A DNA stretch of 44,352 nt, taken from positions 1-44,352 of the forward strand of contig NZ_BATQ01000154.1 in NCBI RefSeq assembly GCF_000739635.1, in the 5' to 3' direction. A model generated the notes under the pieces. It had not been told where the DNA came from and made no database searches. It worked only from the letters and a program-made list of their open reading frames with translations. This stretch comes from Verrucomicrobium sp. BvORR034. Its GTDB lineage: Bacteria; Verrucomicrobiota; Verrucomicrobiia; Verrucomicrobiales; Verrucomicrobiaceae. The position numbers and the translations under genes were made by a program. Positions 39,343 to 44,352 of the stretch are shown piece by piece; the first letter of the stretch is position 1; each line of letters begins with the position of its first letter.

Positions 39343-40893
39343 CTAACCCATGAGCGGGCTGCGCAGGATCAGCAGGATGAGGATGCATACGACCGTGGGC
39401 AGCAGGGCGGCCAGGGCAAGTTTCCCCGGCTGGACATTTCCCGCAAAGTGATGGCCCAAAAGACTCTGCCCGGCCGGGTTGGGCGCGTTGGCAATCACCG
39501 TCATGCCCCCGGCGGCCACCGCTCCGGCCACCACGGCGTATTTGGCGAAGTCCCCCAATCCAGGAGCCTGCGCGGCCAGGTAGGTGATGGCGGCATTGTC
39601 GTTAAACATCGTGAGCACGGCCGCGCCCAGCAGCAGGCCCCACTCCGGCAGATTGGCGCTGGTGAGGAGCGGCTCAATCCACCAGGACTGGCACCGCCCA
39701 TGCACGATGAGCGCCCCCAGGAAGAAGCCCACCAGCAGCGGGGACCGCAGGGAGACGGGGCTCTGGTGGTGACGTGTGGCTTCCACGAACCCGAGGAAGA
39801 ACAGGAATCCGCCGATGAAGAGGGCCGGGTAGTGATTGGTAAAAACCGTCCAGGCCAGGAAGAACAGGTGCACGGCCGTCACCTCCCGCGGCACGGGTTC
39901 CTCCACCCTGTCATCCACCCTGGCCCGGGCACTGGCTGAGGCGAGCGACCGCAGTTCCTTGCGGAACACGAGGAAATACGCGGCGTTGTTGATGAGGATG
40001 GCCACGACCATCTTCCAGCCAATGTTGCCGAAGACGATGGCGGTGTCCCACTTCCACGGGGCCGCCACCATGAGGATGGGCGGCGCGGCAAAGTGCGTGA
40101 GAGTGCCCCCCACGCTGATGTTTACGAAGAGCAGTCCGAGGGTGCCGTAGGCGAGCTTGCGGCTTGGTGCCAGGGAATACAGACGCTGGGAGAGCAGCAG
40201 GGCGGCCAGAGTCATCGCGGCGGGCTCGGTGATGAGGGAGCCCATGAGGGGTGCCACCGTCAGGATGGCCAGCCACCACGCTGCAGGCGTGCTCTGCCTC
40301 AGGGCCGCGACCCGGCCGATACAGGCCTCGGCGAACTTCACCACCGGACGGGAGGCGGCAATGGCCATGATCACGATCACGAAGAGCGGCTCCGTGAAAT
40401 TCACATCGTGGCCGAGGTAGTTCCGTAGATCCGCCCACCCGTGGAAGTACAGGGCCGTCCCGGCGAGGGCCACGATCCAGAGGCCGAAGACGGCCTCCAC
40501 CTCGCCAAAGAAATGCAGCGTGACCGCCCAGAAAGAGACTCTCTCCGTGTCCTCGCCGTGTTTGGCCAGATGCCGCTTTTCCAGATCATGCGCCCACTCC
40601 CGGAAAATCCCGGCCACAAAGGTGTGCATGACCGCCAGGACGAAGATGATGGTGGCGGCCACGTTGAACGGCTCCTGGGCCGCCCGCTCCTTGATCATCT
40701 GCCATGCGCCTGCACCCTCTGCATGCTCGTACAGGGACAGCGGCTTGGGGAAGTGGGAGAACTGCGGGTGCCCTTCATAGACCGGGGCCCCCTCCTCCTC
40801 CGCCCATCCGGTGCCCAGAAATGCGAAAAGGAACAGGACGATGGTGGTCCACTTCCCGAACGGACGCATCAGAGAGAGGGATGGGTTTCTCAT
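39343..40893 (-). CDS. Putative sodium/proton antiporter (NhaD-like membrane protein)
   Basis: 516 residues from the ATG at 40893 (the open frame extends 24 codons further without a better start). A signal-like first hydrophobic segment (about 15-30) and a hydrophilic stretch with YEGHPQFSHFPKPLSLYEH precede some 12 membrane helices. Motifs typical of the putative Na+/H+ antiporter group related to NhaD are seen: GSLITEPAAMTLAALLLSQ, VNISVGGTLTHFAAPPILMV, and MFNDNAAITYLAAQAPGL with the buried Asp/Asn pair. It would exchange sodium for protons across the inner membrane. It is divergent from trxB, and the upstream gene of the ribE/VTT group. Confidence 0.87.
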   Translation of the reverse strand: MRNPSLSLMRPFGKWTTIVLFLFAFLGTGWAEEEGAPVYEGHPQFSHFPKPLSLYEHAEGAGAWQMIKERAAQEPFNVAATIIFVLAVMHTFVAGIFREWAHDLEKRHLAKHGEDTERVSFWAVTLHFFGEVEAVFGLWIVALAGTALYFHGWADLRNYLGHDVNFTEPLFVIVIMAIAASRPVVKFAEACIGRVAALRQSTPAAWWLAILTVAPLMGSLITEPAAMTLAALLLSQRLYSLAPSRKLAYGTLGLLFVNISVGGTLTHFAAPPILMVAAPWKWDTAIVFGNIGWKMVVAILINNAAYFLVFRKELRSLASASARARVDDRVEEPVPREVTAVHLFFLAWTVFTNHYPALFIGGFLFFLGFVEATRHHQSPVSLRSPLLVGFFLGALIVHGRCQSWWIEPLLTSANLPEWGLLLGAAVLTMFNDNAAITYLAAQAPGLGDFAKYAVVAGAVAAGGMTVIANAPNPAGQSLLGHHFAGNVQPGKLALAALLPTVVCILILLILRSPLMG

Positions 40894-41009
40894 GGAATAA
40901 CAGGAGCGCCCTGCCCTCCCACCGTCAACCAAAGTCGGCCCGGAAGGGTGCGAAACCCGTTGCACCCCTTCACCCCTGCGCTAGGTAGAATCGTATCCTA
41001 TTGCCCACC

Positions 41010-41930
41010 ATGGAAAACGTCATCATCATCGGCACCGGCTGCGCTGGCTATACCGCAGCCATCTACACCGCACGCGCCAATCTGACCCCGCTGCTCCTCT
41101 CTGGCAGCCAGCCCGGAGGCCAGCTCACGACCACGACCGACGTCGAGAACTTCCCCGGCTTCCCCGAGGGCATTATGGGTCCGGATCTGATGATGAAAAT
41201 GCAGGCCCAGGCCGAGAAATTCGGCGCCCGCATTGAGTACTCCCAGGTGGAGAAGGTGGAAAAGACCCCTGAAGGGCACTTCGATCTCACCATGGGCGAC
41301 GGCAAAGTCATCCAGTCCAAGACGGTGATCGTGGCCACTGGTGCCTCCCCCCGCCACCTGGGCCTGCCCAATGAGAAATCCCTCATCGGCCGCGGCCTCA
41401 CGAGCTGCGCCACCTGCGACGGTGCCTTCTACCGCAACGTCCCGGTCGCCGTCATCGGCGGCGGCGATTCTGCCGCGGAGGAAGCCAACTTCCTGACCCG
41501 CTTCGCCAGCACGGTGTACCTCATCCACCGCCGCGAGGAACTCCGCGCCTCCAAGATCATGGCCGACCGCGTGCTGGCCAACCCGAAGGTGAAACCCATC
41601 TGGAACAGCACCGTCAGCGAGTACCTCACCGATGAAAAAGGTGAAATGCGCGCCGTGACGCTCAAAAACCTCGTCACCGGCGAGGAGAACGAGCTGGAAC
41701 TGAAGTGCGTGTTCGTCGCCATCGGCCACGTGCCCAATACCCAGTTCCTTAATGGTTCCGTGACCACGGATGAAAATGGCTACATCGTCCAGAGCGAAGG
41801 CACCCGGACGAACATCCCCGGCCTCTTCGCCGCCGGCGACGTGGCCGACCACGTGTACCGTCAGGCCATCACCGCTGCCGGCCAGGGTTGCGCCGCTGCG
41901 CTCGAGGCTGAGCGCTATCTGGCCCACTGA
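41010..41930 (+). CDS. trxB: Thioredoxin-disulfide reductase
   Basis: 306 residues from the ATG at 41010; a TTG three codons upstream is less likely because the family begins at the ENVIIIG strand. The FAD-binding motif is [16 protein letters not shown] (Cys replaces the usual Pro in GxGPAG), the redox-active pair is Cys133-Ala-Thr-Cys136, and the NADPH site is [11 protein letters not shown] (149-159) with [10 protein letters not shown]. The C-terminal FAD motif [10 protein letters not shown] and [20 protein letters not shown] complete the family pattern. It reduces cytoplasmic thioredoxin with NADPH. That thioredoxin would be the natural electron donor for the CcdA-type domain encoded 4.5 kb upstream, although the genes are not in one operon. 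Confidence 0.97.
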   Translation: MENVIIIGTGCAGYTAAIYTARANLTPLLLSGSQPGGQLTTTTDVENFPGFPEGIMGPDLMMKMQAQAEKFGARIEYSQVEKVEKTPEGHFDLTMGDGKVIQSKTVIVATGASPRHLGLPNEKSLIGRGLTSCATCDGAFYRNVPVAVIGGGDSAAEEANFLTRFASTVYLIHRREELRASKIMADRVLANPKVKPIWNSTVSEYLTDEKGEMRAVTLKNLVTGEENELELKCVFVAIGHVPNTQFLNGSVTTDENGYIVQSEGTRTNIPGLFAAGDVADHVYRQAITAAGQGCAAALEAERYLAH

Positions 41931-41940
41931 TCCTGCTACG

Positions 41941-41963
41941 CAGAAGACAGAAGACCAACGACT
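41941..41963 (+). repeat. AGAC-type tract after trxB
   Basis: GCAGAAGACAGAAGACCAAC immediately downstream of the trxB stop, a short relative of the AGAC-rich tracts at 18496, 21590 and 42976. Confidence 0.5.
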
Positions 41964-41969
41964 TGATGA

Positions 41970-42001
41970 AGCGCGGGGCGTGATGTCCCCGCGCTTTTTT
42001 T
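41970..42001 (+). terminator. Intrinsic terminator of trxB
   Basis: Perfect 9-bp stem AGCGCGGGG / CCCCGCGCT with an 8-base loop, followed by a run of seven T. About 40 bases after the trxB stop codon. Confidence 0.94.
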
Positions 42002-42181
42002 ATGGCCTGATTGTTTGGAAAAGTACGCGTGATACAATCCATCTGACCACTGGGAGCGCAAATACACATCTTCATACCGCCAATCTTCGCGAAGCGGGCG
42101 AATCACGCGCGACGCTTTCACGAGTTCACCCGGTTTCACATCAAGACATCAAACCTCATTTCGCTCTCCAAGTTCCGTCTC

Positions 42182-42619
42182 ATGCTTACATCAGTGCGCA
42201 AGTCAAAGTGGGATGCTTGGTGGGTGGATGTCCTGATGGCGATTCTCATCTTCGCCAGCGCCCAGGCCATCGTGCTGGGAGCCGGGCACGGCGTTGGCCT
42301 CATGGGCAGCCTGCTGCTTGAGGCCCCCCTCCAGATACTGCTCCCGTTTTGGGGAGGGCATCTCTACACCTCAGCGCTCCTGATTGCAGGCAGCCCCAGC
42401 CCCCGCCGGGTGAAGCGGTTTGTCCGGCTGCTCTGCGTGGCGGCGGGATTTGGGTACACCCTGTTCTTTATCAGTCTTTCTGACATCCCGGAAATAACCG
42501 CCGTGAGCTCCGCACCAGTGATGCTGGCGCTGCTGATCCTCACCGGGATATCGTGCGGATCTGAATTCGCTCATCAACAGCGGAGGCGGAGATCGCGGCA
42601 GGGTCCGGGGGAGATGTAG
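42182..42619 (+). CDS. Membrane protein of unknown function
   Basis: 145 residues with four hydrophobic segments at about 14-33, 40-58, 82-99 and 107-124, and a strongly basic C-terminus (QQRRRRSRQG). The family is not recognised. There is no clear ribosome-binding site. It stands alone between the trxB terminator and a repeat-filled spacer. Confidence 0.6.
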   Translation: MLTSVRKSKWDAWWVDVLMAILIFASAQAIVLGAGHGVGLMGSLLLEAPLQILLPFWGGHLYTSALLIAGSPSPRRVKRFVRLLCVAAGFGYTLFFISLSDIPEITAVSSAPVMLALLILTGISCGSEFAHQQRRRRSRQGPGEM

Positions 42620-42741
42620 AGGGGACGGCAGGGTGGAGGCGAAACGTTTATTTCATAAACCTCGTTGCGATGAAGGTGTGGCGGGAGTGGTTTGTAGTTC
42701 AAATTTTAGTCTGCCTCAGAAGGTCTGTCGCAAACTGAGCT

Positions 42742-42762
42742 GACCGAAGTCGGTACTCCAAC
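42742..42762 (+). repeat. Palindromic spacer repeat, ACCGAAGTCGGT type
   Basis: A near-palindrome ACCGAAGTCGGT joined to ACTCCAAC, the same junction arm as in the CCGCCTAAAGGCGG copies but with a different outer palindrome. Confidence 0.75.
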
Positions 42763-42807
42763 AATGCGGCCGCAAGGGGGGCGGACGATGGGTAGCTTGG
42801 GGCGTGA

Positions 42808-42850
42808 ACCGGCGGGACGCCGGTCGCACGCACCGGCTGGAAGCTGGTGT
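42808..42850 (+). repeat. GGA-centred palindromes
   Basis: ACCGGCGGGACGCCGGT (7-bp arms, GGA centre) and ACCGGCTGGAAGCTGGTGT (GGA centre, one G-T pair). Members of the family at 5481-5521 and 36628-36664. Confidence 0.75.
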
Positions 42851-42886
42851 CACCGAAACGCCGCTTCGGAGACACTGTATGGAATA

Positions 42887-42930
42887 CAGACTTTAGTCTG
42901 CCTCAGTTCAGAAAGGCCCGCATGCGGGAC
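42887..42930 (+). repeat. Two palindromes: TTTA-loop and CATG-centred
   Basis: CAGACTTTAGTCTG, like GCCGACTTTAGTCGGC at 1283, followed by GCCTCAG and then GCCCGCATGCGGGAC, the same palindrome as at 22929 and 31330, followed by GGGACTCCG. Confidence 0.8.
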
Positions 42931-42975
42931 GGGACTCCGTACAGCTTCGAGCTTCCAGTCCCAAATACCCCTGCC

Positions 42976-43027
42976 TCCAGTCTTCTGTCTTTCGTCTTGA
43001 AGTCTTTTGTCTCCCCGCATCGCGGGG
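42976..43027 (-). repeat. GC palindrome plus AGAC-rich repeat directly after a stop codon
   Basis: On the minus strand, right after the TAG of the gene at 43028: hairpin CCCCGC-GAT-GCGGGG, then AGACAAAAGACTTCAAGACG and AAAGACAGAAGAC. The same two modules in the same order form the coding ends of paralogues 2 and 3. Confidence 0.8.
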
Positions 43028-43783
43028 CTAAGGGACCACCACAGGACGCTCCAGGATCTTCTCCTCGTTCTCGCCTTCAAACACCACGCGCACGCTGCTG
43101 ATTTTCTCGCGGTGCTCAGGGTGGGACTCCACGATCCACTTCTGCACGAACTGCTCGATGTCTTTGCGAGCGGTTTCCTTGACCACGGGAACATGCTGCT
43201 TGGCGCGGCGCTCCAGTTCAGGGGTCAGATTCTTCTCGAGTTCCGCCAGGAGCTGGGCTCCATCGAAGCGGAACCAACCGTCCTCAGATCGCTTCTCCAC
43301 GCCAGCGGTGTCGAACGCGACGGGCAGGCTGGGATAGATGGCTGGCACTTTCACCACGAGCACCTTGTCTTTGATCTGTGCACCCTTCAGTTCGGAGAGC
43401 TTCACATGAAAGCGGTAGGAGGCGGGCACCTTGATCTCGCTGGTGGAAGTGCCGAGGTACACCTTGCCCCAGGCGGCGAAGCGGGCATCGCTCTTGCTGA
43501 AGAGCTCCATCGTCTTCAGCGGGGAGGCTACTTCCAGCACATCGCCATGAGTGCGGCCAATATCCACCAGCACACTGCTGGCCTTGACGGTGGTCACGCG
43601 GCTCACAAAGCCGCCGGACCACTTGTCCACCATATCCCGGGCTGCACCGCCGACGACGAAGACCAGAATCCCCCCCATCACCACGAGCGTGATGAAAATG
43701 ATCAAAAACGCCTTGAGGCAGCCCGACATGGACTGCGATTTGGGCGAGGAGCGCCGGGAATGGCTGGTGGCGTAGTTGCTCAT
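43028..43783 (-). CDS. Membrane-anchored protein of unknown function (DUF4230-like?)
   Basis: 251 residues. A Ser/Arg-rich cytoplasmic start is followed by one membrane helix (about 22-46, FLIIFITLVVMGGILVFVVG) and a periplasmic domain of about 200 residues. That domain has FHVKLSELKGAQIKDKVLVV followed by KVPAIYPSLPVAFD, then an acidic/basic helix with LERRAKQHVPVVKETARKDI. The order of a strand pair, a 'VPA' element and C-terminal helices resembles DUF4230 proteins, but I am not sure. Its stop codon abuts a repeat hairpin. The next gene upstream (43954-) is on the same strand but has its own terminator, so this gene must have its own promoter within about 43784-43880. Confidence 0.7.
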   Translation of the reverse strand: MSNYATSHSRRSSPKSQSMSGCLKAFLIIFITLVVMGGILVFVVGGAARDMVDKWSGGFVSRVTTVKASSVLVDIGRTHGDVLEVASPLKTMELFSKSDARFAAWGKVYLGTSTSEIKVPASYRFHVKLSELKGAQIKDKVLVVKVPAIYPSLPVAFDTAGVEKRSEDGWFRFDGAQLLAELEKNLTPELERRAKQHVPVVKETARKDIEQFVQKWIVESHPEHREKISSVRVVFEGENEEKILERPVVVP

Positions 43784-43880
43784 GACCGATGGAACTCTAC
43801 ACGGTCAGGGCGGCCGTCTTTTCAGTCAAGCAGAAGGAAGGAAGACGTGTGGAGCAACAGGTGCAGTGCCACGCAGACAC

Positions 43881-43931
43881 AAAAACTCCTGCCGGAGGAG
43901 TGGTCTTTGCCAGCAGCCTCGGGCAGGAGTT
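43881..43931 (-). terminator. Intrinsic terminator of the partial gene at the window end
   Basis: On the minus strand, AACTCCTGCCCGAGG pairs with CCTCCGGCAGGAGTT (one mismatch in 15), loop about 21 bases, followed by TTTTTGTG. It lies about 22 bases after the stop codon at 43954. Confidence 0.85.
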
Positions 43932-43953
43932 CATCAGGAAATAATCCAGGGTA

Positions 43954-44352
43954 TCAGCGCAGCTGGCGGCCGCTGCCGTTGCCGCGGAACCAGTCATCCC
44001 GCTGACGACGGAGCTCCTCCAGCCGAGAGGCCACGAGGTCTTTGTCGCGTCCAGCCTGCTGGACAAAGTGGTTGTTGCTGCCATAGGCGCGCCAAGGCCC
44101 GTTGGGGACCTCGTCCACCTCGACAAAACGCCAGTCGATCTTTGTATTGGTCTTGAAGCCGAGGTAATCCCGGACCGCCGGGGAGACGTCGATGCCCGCC
44201 CCGTTGTTCTTGGGGTTGGTGGGCCGGCCATCGCCGAAGACGTAGTCCACGTCGTCGGTCAGGAAGGGGCCGCAGTCGCTCCACTGGGCGTAGCACACGC
44301 GGTCACCCGCGCGGATGGCGATCCAGCGGTCCCGGCAGACGGACTTGCCGGA
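43954..44352 (-). CDS. Conserved protein, C-terminal part only (possible double-psi barrel)
   Basis: The last 132 codons of a gene that starts beyond the window edge; the frame is open to base 44352 (SGKSVCRDRWIAIRAGDRV at the edge). The conserved-looking core is RVCYAQWSDCGPFLTDDVDY, YVFGDGRPTNPKNNGAGIDV, SPAVRDYLGF and DWRFVEVDEVPNGPW. The GIDVSPAV.DYLG pattern followed by W..V....VP.GPW recalls the double-psi beta-barrel of RlpA/expansin-type wall proteins ('D-S-P-A' block, then a V-x-W strand). This is a pattern impression. The three Cys may form disulfides, suggesting an exported protein, but the N-terminus is not visible. Confidence 0.75.
   Translation of the reverse strand, partial: SGKSVCRDRWIAIRAGDRVCYAQWSDCGPFLTDDVDYVFGDGRPTNPKNNGAGIDVSPAVRDYLGFKTNTKIDWRFVEVDEVPNGPWRAYGSNNHFVQQAGRDKDLVASRLEELRRQRDDWFRGNGSGRQLR

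Larger units (their letters stand above)
42620..43027. other. Spacer filled with palindromic modules
   Basis: No gene is credible. In order it holds TTTTAGTCTGCCTCAGAAGG (about 42703), the element GACCGAAGTCGGTACTCCAA (42742-42761), palindromes 42808-42850, CAGACTTTAGTCTG (42887-42900), GCCCGCATGCGGGAC (42916-42930), then an AGAC-type tract read on the minus strand. This is the densest cluster of the spacer modules in the window. Confidence 0.65.

Noticed and set aside
40940-41009. Promoter TTGCAC...TAGAAT ahead of trxB
   Set aside because: The spacing between the two boxes is about 20 bases, too long for a standard sigma-70 promoter, so it is not listed as a feature.
40998-41927. Minus-strand frame that mirrors trxB almost end to end
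   Set aside because: trxB on the plus strand has all family motifs; the mirror frame is Gly/His/Ala-rich shadow.

Overview
The window reads as chromosomal DNA of a GC-rich, Gram-negative member of the Verrucomicrobia (probably Verrucomicrobiaceae). This assignment is an inference. It rests on the mix of outer-membrane proteins (TonB-receptor remnant, beta-barrel protein, lipocalin lipoprotein), a long MoxR/von Willebrand-A operon, many lineage-type secreted proteins of unknown function, and spacers packed with short palindromic repeats. No rRNA, tRNA, CRISPR array, transposase, integrase or prophage gene was seen.

Layout. Bases 1-420 hold the end of rplU and complete rpmA with a strong terminator. 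Bases 480-6250 hold small secreted or lipoprotein genes, a lipocalin, an outer-membrane barrel protein, and a TonB-dependent receptor with its middle deleted. Bases 6335-21650 hold three roughly 1,000-residue secreted paralogues. The first is separated from the other two by about 5.9 kb of small unknown genes (including a DUF2199 protein) and gene-free, repeat-laden DNA. Bases 21804-36462 hold one long plus-strand operon: MoxR ATPase, DUF58, a BatA-type VWA protein, a second VWA protein, a large coiled-coil membrane protein, a DUF4159 protein, and a HEAT-repeat/thioredoxin/CcdA fusion. Bases 36686-40893 are minus strand: a secreted unknown, a VTT/DedA-like membrane protein, riboflavin synthase and a sodium/proton-antiporter-like protein. 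Bases 41010-44352 hold trxB, membrane unknowns and a gene cut by the window edge.

How the genes may work together. MoxR/DUF58/VWA operons are known as chaperone-like systems acting at or across the inner membrane. Here two things look unusual. First, two of the three large secreted paralogues sit directly upstream on the same strand, with small gaps. Second, the operon ends in a protein that joins a HEAT scaffold, a CxxC thioredoxin domain and a CcdA/DsbD-type electron-transfer membrane domain, while the two genes just before it encode proteins with a CDMC motif and with four consecutive cysteines. I infer a periplasmic, redox-coupled MoxR/VWA assembly or surveillance system, possibly serving the large paralogues. 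This is the best candidate for an undescribed system in the window.

The second theme is the spacers. Several families of short palindromic modules recur: they are combined in a mosaic way, they abut stop codons, they appear to have extended the C-termini of two of the large paralogues, and near-duplicate copies flank single genes or gene pairs.
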